DNA from: Lentisphaerota bacterium
GTDB lineage: Bacteria; Verrucomicrobiota; Lentisphaeria; Oligosphaerales; Oligosphaeraceae
Length of the DNA stretch: 14,248 nucleotides
Assembly (NCBI GenBank): GCA_012800565.1
Contig: JAAZIZ010000328.1
Location: forward strand, 1 to 14,248
Direction of reading: 5' to 3'
Positions 1 through 6,916 of this stretch are shown here, piece after piece (within the stretch, counting starts at the first letter, position 1; every line of letters starts with the position of its first letter). The translations under genes and the position numbers were made by a program. The notes beneath the pieces are model-generated. The model was not told the origin of the DNA, ran no database searches, and was given only the letters and a program-made list of their open reading frames with translations.

Positions 1-1470
1 CCTTTGCTGCTCAATGCCTCCTTGGAGGCTGCCACGAATTTTATGGCTGCGGTCAGTGTCCTGGAGATTGACAAGAAGAAGATCACCGGCATTCGTTCAG
101 TGGAGTCCTGGCAGCGCAACTATCCTCGTGATAATCATCTGGCTAATATGCTGGGATACTTGGACAACGAACGACGCGGCATCAGCGGCATTGAGGCCAT
201 GTTTGATGATATCATGACCGCTCAACCGGGGAAGCTGGAATTTCGGCGGGACGTCCGGGGCCGCCCTCTGCCGGGCGGCAGGATCGTGGTCCGACCGCCG
301 CGTAACGGCGCCAATATTCATTTGACCATCATCTCGCCGCTGCAGCAGATTATGGAAGATAAGATGCGGCTGCTGGTGGAAAAATACCGCCCTGAACATG
401 CATACGCTTTGATGCTTAACCGCCAGACCGGAGCGGTGATGGCGGTGGTGCAGTATCCGCAATTCAATCCCAATGACCGGAATACCATGCTGCCGGAAAA
501 TCTTCCCAATCATGCGCTGTACAAATGCTACGAGCCCGGTTCGATCATGAAAGGGCTCAGCATCGCCTGCGCCATTGAAAATCGCTGTGTCAGTCTGGCT
601 ACGGAATATGACTGCGAGAATGGTCATTGGCGATATGGCGGGCGGGCATTGCGGGACAGCCACGGATATGGAGTCCTAAGTGTTGCCAAGATAATTCAGA
701 AGTCCAGCAATATCGGTACCGCCAAGATTGCTCTGGATATGGGCGAGGAGTTGACTTACAAGGGACTGGCGGCATTTTGTTTAGGACAGCCTACCGGAGT
801 TGGCTTTTATCCTGCTGGCGAGAAAGCGCGGGTGTTTGCCAACGAATCCCGGGGGTTATTCAAGCCCTTGAAGTATTGGGATACCCTGACCGTGACCCGG
901 ATGCCGATCGGCCAGGGGCTCTCGCTGACGCCCTGGCAGATTATTCAGGCCTGGTCCGCCCTGGCCAACGGCGGGGTGATGATGCAGCCCTATATTGTCG
1001 AGAAAGTGGTCTATCCTGACGGGCATACAGTCTATTCCCAGCCGCACTGCAAGGCCACCCCGATTTCACGTGAAACGGCGCAGCTGATGACCAGCGCTCT
1101 GAAGTTGGTTACTCAGAAGGAAGGTACAGGCCGCTCTGCAGCTGTCAAGGGCTACGAGATTGCCGGCAAGACTGGTACCGCGCAAATCTGGGTTCCGGCC
1201 GATCCGGTGAGCAAGAGCAAAGGCTATTACTCCAACAGCATGCATTTCTCTTCGTTTGTCGGCTTTGCGCCTGCTGATGAGCCGGCTTTCGTACTGTTAG
1301 TTTCGGCTGAGAATCCCAAGGGGAAGTTTCGCACTGGCGGCGCGGTCTGCGGAGAGACCTTTGCCAGCATCGCCAAAAGCACTCTGGAGTATTTGCAGAT
1401 ACCGCCACAATTGGACCCGGCGGAGGAGCGCAAGCAGCTGAGCCGGCCAAAGACCGTGTCGTTACGCTAA
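1..1470 (+). CDS. ftsI: Class B penicillin-binding protein, FtsI/PBP3-type transpeptidase (5' truncated)
   Basis: D,D-transpeptidase that cross-links peptidoglycan stem peptides, most likely the septal enzyme; it acts on the outer face of the inner membrane. The frame is open from the first base, so the start lies outside the window. Numbering from the TTG at 4, the three penicillin-binding motifs are present in order: SxxK as S180-I-M-K183 (context YEPGS), SxN as S234-S-N236, and KTGT at 389-392. The region before about residue 110 (GIEAMFDD, RDVRGRPLPGG) is the end of the PBP dimerisation domain. Compared with E. coli FtsI, roughly 100-130 N-terminal residues, including the membrane anchor, are missing to the left. 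No PASTA domain follows. murE lies downstream on the same strand, which fits the dcw cluster, but a gene on the opposite strand intervenes. Class B PBP is certain; FtsI rather than another class B paralogue rests on the murE neighbour. Confidence 0.93.
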   Translation, partial: PLLLNASLEAATNFMAAVSVLEIDKKKITGIRSVESWQRNYPRDNHLANMLGYLDNERRGISGIEAMFDDIMTAQPGKLEFRRDVRGRPLPGGRIVVRPPRNGANIHLTIISPLQQIMEDKMRLLVEKYRPEHAYALMLNRQTGAVMAVVQYPQFNPNDRNTMLPENLPNHALYKCYEPGSIMKGLSIACAIENRCVSLATEYDCENGHWRYGGRALRDSHGYGVLSVAKIIQKSSNIGTAKIALDMGEELTYKGLAAFCLGQPTGVGFYPAGEKARVFANESRGLFKPLKYWDTLTVTRMPIGQGLSLTPWQIIQAWSALANGGVMMQPYIVEKVVYPDGHTVYSQPHCKATPISRETAQLMTSALKLVTQKEGTGRSAAVKGYEIAGKTGTAQIWVPADPVSKSKGYYSNSMHFSSFVGFAPADEPAFVLLVSAENPKGKFRTGGAVCGETFASIAKSTLEYLQIPPQLDPAEERKQLSRPKTVSLR

Positions 1471-1483
1471 GGTCTTCTTTTCA

Positions 1484-1509
1484 GCCGGCAGTTTAGTACA
1501 TCTGCCGGC
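1484..1509. terminator. Possible bidirectional terminator hairpin between convergent genes
   Basis: A perfect 8-bp inverted repeat, GCCGGCAG (1484-1491) and CTGCCGGC (1502-1509), encloses a 10-nt loop. It lies between the stop of the PBP gene (1470) and the stop of the convergent prepilin gene (1525), where a shared terminator is expected. Neither strand has a U-tract directly after the stem, so it is not a classical intrinsic terminator. Confidence 0.4.
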
Positions 1510-1524
1510 CCGGAGGCGGGTGTG

Positions 1525-2211
1525 TTACCAGCGGGTGGGCGCCCAGGAAAAATCCATCCAGTCATTGGTAAGTCCGCGGAATAGATAATCGCTCTGCCCC
1601 TCGGCATGGCCGTCCAACATCACGACGTTGAAAAACTTCCCATGCCTGATCCCCGGCAATCCGAAGCGGGCGCGCAGAAAAGTGGGGTTGGGTGAACCGG
1701 TAGGGGACAAGGCCGGGCCCTTATCAGCAATGGCGTAGGTAACCGACGGCTGCACGGCCGAAGAAAATTTCCGGTATACCGGGGCCGAGGAATTGGAACC
1801 CGCGTATTCGTAGGCGAGGAAACGGTTCATGCCGTAATGGGTGCCTTTCCAGCTGTTCCAGAAGCTGGTTGCGTTGTTCAGGTAGATGCGGTTTTCCGAA
1901 GGACAGGCGAATTGCGATGGAATGGTGCGCATACCGCTGGTGGGTCTTTGTTCCTGCATCAGCCCCATGATCACATAACAGCCGGGCCACCAGACGGTCT
2001 CGGTGAACGTGAACTGCACCCGGGTTATATAGTCGTCATAGAGGTCGCTGTAACTATGCACCGCAAAACCGAGGGTTTTGAGATTGGACAGGCATTTAGT
2101 GCGTTGTGCAGCTTCGCGGGCTTTGCTTAGCGCCGGCAGCAACATGGAGGCCAGAACGGCAATGATAGCAATGACGACTAACAATTCAATCAGTGTAAAT
2201 CGTTTGACCAT
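1525..2211 (-). CDS. Type II secretion/pseudopilin-like protein with H-X9-DG motif
   Basis: Prepilin-like protein of 228 residues. The N-terminus is MVKR followed by FTLIELLVVIAIIAVLASMLLP (residues 5-26): a methylation-type leader with F at +1, Glu at +5 (E9) and a single hydrophobic helix. Further on are a CPSE segment near residue 103, a YGMN segment near 126 and the H-X9-DG motif (H190 to D200-G201), typical of the family whose processing is tied to this motif. The family is greatly expanded in Lentisphaerae and Planctomycetes, and its members probably form extracytoplasmic or pilus-like structures whose role is mostly unknown. The residue before the putative cleavage site is Arg rather than the usual Gly. 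The ATG is preceded by AAAGGAAA about 8-10 nt upstream on the minus strand. It is a single gene, convergent with the PBP gene and divergent from murE, so it splits two cell-wall genes. Confidence 0.9.
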   Translation of the reverse strand: MVKRFTLIELLVVIAIIAVLASMLLPALSKAREAAQRTKCLSNLKTLGFAVHSYSDLYDDYITRVQFTFTETVWWPGCYVIMGLMQEQRPTSGMRTIPSQFACPSENRIYLNNATSFWNSWKGTHYGMNRFLAYEYAGSNSSAPVYRKFSSAVQPSVTYAIADKGPALSPTGSPNPTFLRARFGLPGIRHGKFFNVVMLDGHAEGQSDYLFRGLTNDWMDFSWAPTRW

Positions 2212-2281
2212 GATGATATTTTCCTTTCGTTACCGCAGAAGTAAGCTGCTTGATGCAGCCGGAATTTGATAAGTCATCCGG

Positions 2282-2312
2282 ATTATAATACCATGTTTCA
2301 GGGGAAAAGCAA
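2282..2312 (-). promoter_or_regulatory. Likely sigma70-type promoter for the prepilin-like gene
   Basis: On the minus strand a TTGCTT -35 element (2307-2312) is followed after 16 nt by TATTAT (2285-2290), which overlaps a perfect TATAAT (2282-2287, 19-nt spacing). A TGG directly before TATTAT resembles an extended -10. It lies about 70 nt upstream of the prepilin start codon. A small inverted repeat, GCTGC-TTGAT-GCAGC (2245-2259), falls in the resulting 5' leader. Confidence 0.5.
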
Positions 2313-2397
2313 ATTTTTCGTCAGGCAGAACCACAAAACCGGAATGAATTAACTCAAATTTCATCGTGTACGGCTGAACCAGGTGGTTTTCCCAGTT

Positions 2398-2434
2398 CTG
2401 GCCGTGCCAGTGTATTTTTTTCTGAATTTTCAGC
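2398..2434 (+). promoter_or_regulatory. murE leader hairpin plus T-tract (terminator-like)
   Basis: A perfect 5-bp stem, CTGGC (2398-2402) and GCCAG (2406-2410), with a CGT loop is followed by TGTA, seven T (2415-2421) and then AATTTTCAGC. It ends 43 nt before the murE start. No plus-strand gene lies close upstream for it to terminate, so it may be an attenuator, a U-rich translation-enhancing leader, or the end of a short leader RNA. A very similar element precedes the nucleotidyltransferase gene (9856-9886). The stem is short, so its function is uncertain. Confidence 0.35.
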
Positions 2435-2453
2435 AAGGGCATAGCGGGCAACC

Positions 2454-3932
2454 ATGGCAAAGACTTTCTCTGATTATCTGGCAGCCTTGGGTGATTATGT
2501 ACTGGAGCAGGGCGGGGATACCAAGACTGCAATTGCCGGTGCGGCGGGGGACTCGCGCGAGTGCAAGAGCGGATTTGTGTTCTGTACTTTGCAAGGCGAA
2601 CGAGTGGACGGGGCACAGTTTGTGCCCATGGCCCTGGCCAACGGCGCAGTCGCAGTGCTGGTTGATCGGTGCCTGGACCTGCCGCCGGGAATTCCGTGGG
2701 CAGTGGTGCGCGAGCCGTATCATGCTTTTGCCCGGGTGGCGGAGTTCAGCCGGGATTTCCCCGCCCGGGAGCTGCAGATGTTGGGAATCACCGGTACTAA
2801 TGGCAAAACCACCACAGCGTATCTGCTGCGGGATATCTTGGCCCAGGCCGGGAAGCATTGTGGGATGCTGGGAACCGTGGAGTATGATCTGGGGCAAGGC
2901 TGCATCCTGCCGGCTGACCGGACTACTCCCACGCCGTTCCAGGTCCAGGAGATGCTGGCCGCCATGCGGGACAAGCAGGTCGAATATGCAGTCCTGGAGG
3001 TGTCCAGCCACGCGCTGGCGCAGCAACGCCTGGGAAGTGCTGTATTCGCCGGAGCAATTTTTACCAACCTGACCCGCGATCATCTGGATTTCCACCATAC
3101 TTTCGAAAATTATTACCAGAGCAAGAAGTTTCTGTTCGAACAGTGCCTGGACCGTTCTGCGCCGATGGTGGTGAATATTGATGATCCTTGGGGACAGCGT
3201 CTGGCAGATGAACTGCACTCGGAGAATGTTTATACTTTCAGCCTGAAAGGCAATAAAGCCCGCGTCAGGGCGGAGGGAATACGCCTGGCAGAAGATTGCA
3301 GCGAATTCATGCTGCAGTTGCCGGGAGAGCGCTGGCAGTTGCATACGCCGCTGCTGGGCCACTACAATGTCAGCAATGTGACTGCAGCCGTGACTCTCGC
3401 TTACGCCTTACAGCTGCCGGGCGATGCGATCCGCACGGCAGTATCCCGCTGTCAAGGCGCACCGGGACGCTTGCAGCGCCTTGCACTGCCTAATGGCGCG
3501 GCAGCATTTGTCGATTATGCACATACCGACGATGCCTTGAGCAATGCTCTCGCTGCTTTGCGGCCTGTCTGCCGGGGGCGGTTGCTGGTGCTGTTCGGTT
3601 GTGGCGGAAACCGTGACCGCAGCAAACGTCCGCTGATGGCGGCTGCCGCCTGTGGCGGGGCAGACTGGGTGCTGATCAGCAGCGATAATCCACGTTATGA
3701 AGCTCCGGAGGAGATCATCAAGGATATTCTGACCGGAGTTCCGCCTGGCCAGGAGGTAACGGTGGAACCGGACCGGGCGGCGGCAATACATTTGGCCTTG
3801 GCCCAGACTCGCCCCGGGGATATGCTGCTGATTGCCGGCAAGGGGCATGAAAATTATCAGGAGTGCCAGGGCCGCAAAACGCATTTCAGCGATGTTGAGT
3901 GCGTACAGGATTATATCAGGAAGCAGTTATAA
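2454..3932 (+). CDS. murE: UDP-N-acetylmuramoyl-L-alanyl-D-glutamate--2,6-diaminopimelate ligase
   Basis: ATP-dependent Mur ligase that adds the third residue, meso-diaminopimelate, to UDP-MurNAc-L-Ala-D-Glu in the cytoplasm. At 492 residues it is close to the E. coli enzyme (495). The P-loop is G114-TNGKTT, and a SSHAL segment and a YAHTDDAL segment follow in the central and C-terminal domains. The DAP-pocket residues known from E. coli MurE (R389, D413, N414, R416, G464, E468) are all present with a constant offset of two: R387, D411-N412-P-R414, G462 and E466. This supports DAP rather than lysine as substrate. The usual HTPDAL segment reads HTDDAL here. The ATG at 2454 has only a weak Shine-Dalgarno (AAGGG about 14 nt upstream) behind a U-rich leader. 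murF and mraY do not follow; the next gene is on the opposite strand, so the dcw cluster breaks off here. Confidence 0.97.
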   Translation: MAKTFSDYLAALGDYVLEQGGDTKTAIAGAAGDSRECKSGFVFCTLQGERVDGAQFVPMALANGAVAVLVDRCLDLPPGIPWAVVREPYHAFARVAEFSRDFPARELQMLGITGTNGKTTTAYLLRDILAQAGKHCGMLGTVEYDLGQGCILPADRTTPTPFQVQEMLAAMRDKQVEYAVLEVSSHALAQQRLGSAVFAGAIFTNLTRDHLDFHHTFENYYQSKKFLFEQCLDRSAPMVVNIDDPWGQRLADELHSENVYTFSLKGNKARVRAEGIRLAEDCSEFMLQLPGERWQLHTPLLGHYNVSNVTAAVTLAYALQLPGDAIRTAVSRCQGAPGRLQRLALPNGAAAFVDYAHTDDALSNALAALRPVCRGRLLVLFGCGGNRDRSKRPLMAAAACGGADWVLISSDNPRYEAPEEIIKDILTGVPPGQEVTVEPDRAAAIHLALAQTRPGDMLLIAGKGHENYQECQGRKTHFSDVECVQDYIRKQL

Positions 3933-3966
3933 GCCGCTGACAGATGGCGACGGGAACAGAGTAAAT

Positions 3967-4026
3967 AAAAAACCCCTGGCAAGGGAGGGGAGAGAGAAAG
4001 GGAGGAGGATTAACCCTCGCCAGGGG
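3967..4026 (-). terminator. Strong intrinsic terminator of the minus-strand operon, with long pyrimidine loop
   Basis: Arms 3973-3985 (CCCCTGGCAAGGG) and 4014-4026 (CCCTCGCCAGGGG) pair over 13 positions with one mismatch. Read on the minus strand, the stem is followed at once by six T (A-run at 3967-3972) and TATTTAC, a textbook rho-independent terminator for the operon coming from the right. The loop is unusually long (28 nt, 3986-4013); on the plus strand 3981-4009 is purines only and includes GGGAGGAGGA. The hairpin also lies 40 nt after the murE stop and could help end murE transcription, though without a U-tract directly behind it on that strand. Confidence 0.8.
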
Positions 4027-4034
4027 CGTGCCCG

Positions 4035-4130
4035 TTAAGGGGTCACAATTTTTAGACCATAAAGGAAGAACGGAGTTCCCGGAACAGCATTTTTTTTGCC
4101 AATAAAGTGCGTTTTGGGGTCGGTCGGCAT
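4035..4130 (-). CDS. Possible small ORF (31 residues) before the operon terminator
   Basis: An ATG at 4130 opens a 31-residue frame beginning MPTDPKTHFIGKK and ending YGLKIVTP, with a TAA at 4037-4035 just 8 nt before the terminator stem. It starts 52 nt after the stop of the metallo-hydrolase gene. A GGGAG lies about 5 nt before the ATG. The fit between the previous stop and the terminator makes a translated peptide conceivable. No family is recognised, the peptide has no membrane segment or signal, and an ORF this short can arise by chance, so treat it as a candidate only. If it is not coding, this is simply the 3' untranslated region of the operon. Confidence 0.22.
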   Translation of the reverse strand: MPTDPKTHFIGKKNAVPGTPFFLYGLKIVTP

Positions 4131-4182
4131 ATTCTCCCGGCAGTGCCGGATGCTCCGCAGCGCCCGACAGCGGTGCTGGAGT

Positions 4183-4974
4183 TTACGGTTCTGGTGTCCC
4201 AGGCACCGTGATTTGCATACCATCTTCGGCAATCAGCACTGCTTCTCCAAAAATCCCGGTAGCTTTGCGGTGGGCACCCTCCGGGTCCCGGAGGATTTCT
4301 CGTCCGTGATGCAGAAACAACAGCTTGCGGACCATGCGTCCGGGTTGGCGGAGCTCATGGCAGATTTTTTCCGGGCTGTGATGGCCCGTTTCCATCATCA
4401 GCAAGTCGCAGTTGTTCAGCCAGTCTCCCATATCATCCAGTCCGCGCACATCTCCGGAATAGACGATGCGGCTGCCGTCCTTGATGATGCGGAAGCTGAA
4501 AGAGAGCCATTGCCCGTTACGGTTCTGTCCCAGGTGATAGTTGTGCCGGGCCTCTACCGTTAGGCCATTCTCACTGAGGACTAGACCGTCCTGGACCTGC
4601 CGCGGCACGATGTGGAAATCGCAATGGAAATGTTCTTCGGTATGGCGCAGAAAATCCAGTGCTGCCTGGAACTGTTCGAGGTCCGGGGTATGGACAGTCA
4701 GGGTGAAGCCGGGCTCGTAAGCTTGCCTGGTGCTCAGCTTGCGGATGGTCCAGAGCAGGTTGGGCAGTCCGCCGGTGTGATCAAGGTGGGGATGGGAGAT
4801 GAAGATATGGCGCAGCTGGAGCAGTTCTATCCCCAGCAGGTGAGCACTGCTGGAGCAGCTCTCGCCGGCGTCGAAACAGTATGGTCGGCCATGATGCTGC
4901 AGAATCCAGGAAGTATGCCGGCGACCCGGCATGGGCTCGGTGCCGGAACAGCTGCCCAGGATGGTAATGCACAT
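4183..4974 (-). CDS. Metallo-beta-lactamase-fold hydrolase, ribonuclease Z-like
   Basis: Predicted cytoplasmic zinc-dependent hydrolase of 263 residues with no signal peptide. It begins with the strand ITILGSCSG, typical of RNase Z and related MBL-fold proteins. The metal-binding motif is H61-P-H63-L-D65-H66 in SHPHLDHTGGLP. Further candidate ligands are H144 or H147 (RHNYH), D175 in YSGDVR and H222/H223 in LLFLHHGRE, in the family's order. No clear GxP-type flexible tRNA-binding arm is visible, so 3' tRNA processing cannot be claimed; phosphodiesterase or another MBL activity is equally possible. The ATG at 4974 has GGAG 8 nt upstream. It lies 46 nt behind the TIM-barrel gene on the same strand and is the last clear gene before the terminator at 3967-4026. 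Confidence 0.85.
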   Translation of the reverse strand: MCITILGSCSGTEPMPGRRHTSWILQHHGRPYCFDAGESCSSSAHLLGIELLQLRHIFISHPHLDHTGGLPNLLWTIRKLSTRQAYEPGFTLTVHTPDLEQFQAALDFLRHTEEHFHCDFHIVPRQVQDGLVLSENGLTVEARHNYHLGQNRNGQWLSFSFRIIKDGSRIVYSGDVRGLDDMGDWLNNCDLLMMETGHHSPEKICHELRQPGRMVRKLLFLHHGREILRDPEGAHRKATGIFGEAVLIAEDGMQITVPGTPEP

Positions 4975-5020
4975 ATTAAATCTCCAGGTTGGAAAAGAAG
5001 CACTTCAGAAGTAGGGCGTT

Positions 5021-6889
5021 CTATTTCTCAGCAGGGACGTTGGTCAGCAGGCAGTACTGCCAGGGAGGCAGGGAAGGGCAGGTCACGATGCTGCCTGAGT
5101 CAGCCTGCCGGCAAGGCAGTTCAGCACGGCTGCCATCGGGCAGAATCTGCTCCAGGGCAGTGACGGTCTGACGCAGCTGCACAGTGAATTCTCCGCTGGC
5201 ATCGAAACTGGCGTTGAGCAGGAACAGCAGAAAGTCGCTGCCGCGCCGCCGCAGGATGGGCATGATCTTGTGGTTCAAGTCAATGCGGGGCAGGCGGGAC
5301 TGGGTCAGCCAGTCGAAAACATTGAGCAGTTGCTGTCGTTTTTCGCTGAAGAGCAGAAAATGAGGAAAGAAATAGCCGCTCACGACCACTCGTCCGCCCA
5401 AGTTATTGCTGCAGGCGGTCATGGCGCTGCCCAGAGGCTGTTGCAGGACATTCTGCAGTTCGCAGAGACTCTCTGTCCCAGGTGCCATTTTCAAGGTATA
5501 GGCATCAGAGCAGAACTGGGGCCGGAAAGACACGAAGACATCGCGTCGCCAGCCGGCATAAGGCCCATTGAGGAGATGATCGGTGAATGCCTCAAGAGTG
5601 CCGTTAGGCCAGCATTTCTCCACAGTTGCACCGCATAAATCGGCTAAGCCGAGCTGCTGCAGTCCAATCAAGGTGGGAGCATCGATGAATGCGGCCCGGG
5701 ACAGAATCCGGCACCATTCTTCCTGGGGCAGGGGCGGACTGCCGGTGATGACTGCCGCTGCCGCAGTTTCCGGCTGAAAGGTGATCGGGAGACCGATTTC
5801 CTGCAGCCGGAACGCGACATCCCGGTCATTGCACCAGACCCCGGCGCTCTCCATTCCGGTATTCAGTCGGGTTACTTCCCGCCAGGCAGCCTGATTGTGC
5901 CTGATGCTGGCCAGCAGTCTGGGGTTGTCATGACGGAACATGCTGTTGAAAGCGATGCCATTGCACCCCCAGACCAGATTGACGCAATCCTCCAGCATGG
6001 CCATGCATAAGGATTTCCCCAGCTGCTGATAGGGGAAGTCCTCATGCTCATACTGCCGGTCGCGGACGCTGGCCGGGTAGTTTGCCAGCTGCACGGCAGT
6101 CTCCAGGCCTTTGCGCATTGCCTCCATGGGTACTGTGTCCTGATAAAAACCGCCGCCAGGACGCCCCCGGACTGCTCCCAAAGCGGTGAACCATTCCGGG
6201 TTCCGGGATGAGACGAGGCCGGTCATCAGGCCAAGCTCAATTTTCGGGTTGACTGAGTGAACTGCCTGGCGCAGGTCCTGCGCCAGTGTAGTATACAGGT
6301 TGCCCTGAAAAGTCTGCCAGGCAGCAGCGGTGTCCTGGCTTTGGTCCAAAGCTGCCAGCAGACTCTCACGCGTGAAAGTACTGTGGTTTCTCTGATTGAA
6401 CTGCCTCAGGCATTCCTGGCAGAAGCAGGGGCCAGCCACTCCGTGATGATTGATGCGGAAATCGTCATCAACCCAGATGAAATCCGGCTGGCAGGCGGCC
6501 AGGATGCGGTATTTTTCGCAGATGTATTCCCGGAAAGCTGCGCTGGCGGGGCAGAGGCAGGAATGTGACTGGCGCCCGTCTTTGCCGATCATGCAGGGGA
6601 CTGTAGGCTTGGGCAGCACATCCCAGGCTTCCTCCAGATGACCGATGGTGCAGAGGATATTCAGACCGGCGCTGCGGATGCCCAAGGCGCGATAATCGGC
6701 CAGGCGCCGGCGCAGCAGGGCGCTGCTGTCCCGGATCATCTCCAGGGGCCAGTATCCGTGGTGTGCGAATTCGACAAACAGTGCCACTTCGTCGATGCAG
6801 TCCAGGTTGGCCTTGATGAAAGCGAGATGTTCGGCGAAAGCCTGATCGGTGGCATAGCGGTGGTAGCCAATGCGGTAGGACAATTTCAT
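5021..6889 (-). CDS. Predicted TIM-barrel glycoside hydrolase-like protein, function unknown
   Basis: A 622-residue protein without an obvious signal peptide or membrane segment. Residues 1 to about 330 look like an alpha/beta barrel of the GH42/GH-A type. Strand beta-4 seems to end in WVDDDFR (D141-D143), followed by a loop with C155-x-C157-x-x-C160, similar to the cysteine loop of GH42-like enzymes. A second acidic cluster, EHEDF (E281, E283, D284), sits where the later barrel strands would place a catalytic residue. Residues about 345-500 resemble a flavodoxin-like trimerisation or amidotransferase-like domain, and a C-terminal beta-rich domain ends near 618. The layout suggests a polysaccharide- or glycoside-acting enzyme, but no family signature is certain and the catalytic pair is inferred. 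The ATG at 6889 has AGGG about 12 nt upstream. The gap to dus upstream is 27 nt, so the two are probably co-transcribed. Confidence 0.7.
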   Translation of the reverse strand: MKLSYRIGYHRYATDQAFAEHLAFIKANLDCIDEVALFVEFAHHGYWPLEMIRDSSALLRRRLADYRALGIRSAGLNILCTIGHLEEAWDVLPKPTVPCMIGKDGRQSHSCLCPASAAFREYICEKYRILAACQPDFIWVDDDFRINHHGVAGPCFCQECLRQFNQRNHSTFTRESLLAALDQSQDTAAAWQTFQGNLYTTLAQDLRQAVHSVNPKIELGLMTGLVSSRNPEWFTALGAVRGRPGGGFYQDTVPMEAMRKGLETAVQLANYPASVRDRQYEHEDFPYQQLGKSLCMAMLEDCVNLVWGCNGIAFNSMFRHDNPRLLASIRHNQAAWREVTRLNTGMESAGVWCNDRDVAFRLQEIGLPITFQPETAAAAVITGSPPLPQEEWCRILSRAAFIDAPTLIGLQQLGLADLCGATVEKCWPNGTLEAFTDHLLNGPYAGWRRDVFVSFRPQFCSDAYTLKMAPGTESLCELQNVLQQPLGSAMTACSNNLGGRVVVSGYFFPHFLLFSEKRQQLLNVFDWLTQSRLPRIDLNHKIMPILRRRGSDFLLFLLNASFDASGEFTVQLRQTVTALEQILPDGSRAELPCRQADSGSIVTCPSLPPWQYCLLTNVPAEK

Positions 6890-6916
6890 GGTGGTTCATT
6901 TCCCTGGATTGTTGAG

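Noticed and set aside
2430..3362. Long minus-strand open frame (310 codons) opposite murE
   Set aside because: It lies wholly antisense to a murE with all catalytic and substrate residues intact, and its composition (rich in His, Gln, Arg, Cys) is that of a shadow frame.
4183..4974. Beta-lactamase (antibiotic resistance)
   Set aside because: The HPHLDH motif and the strand order with YSGD and LHH fit RNase Z-like proteins, there is no signal peptide, and the residues typical of class B lactamases are absent.
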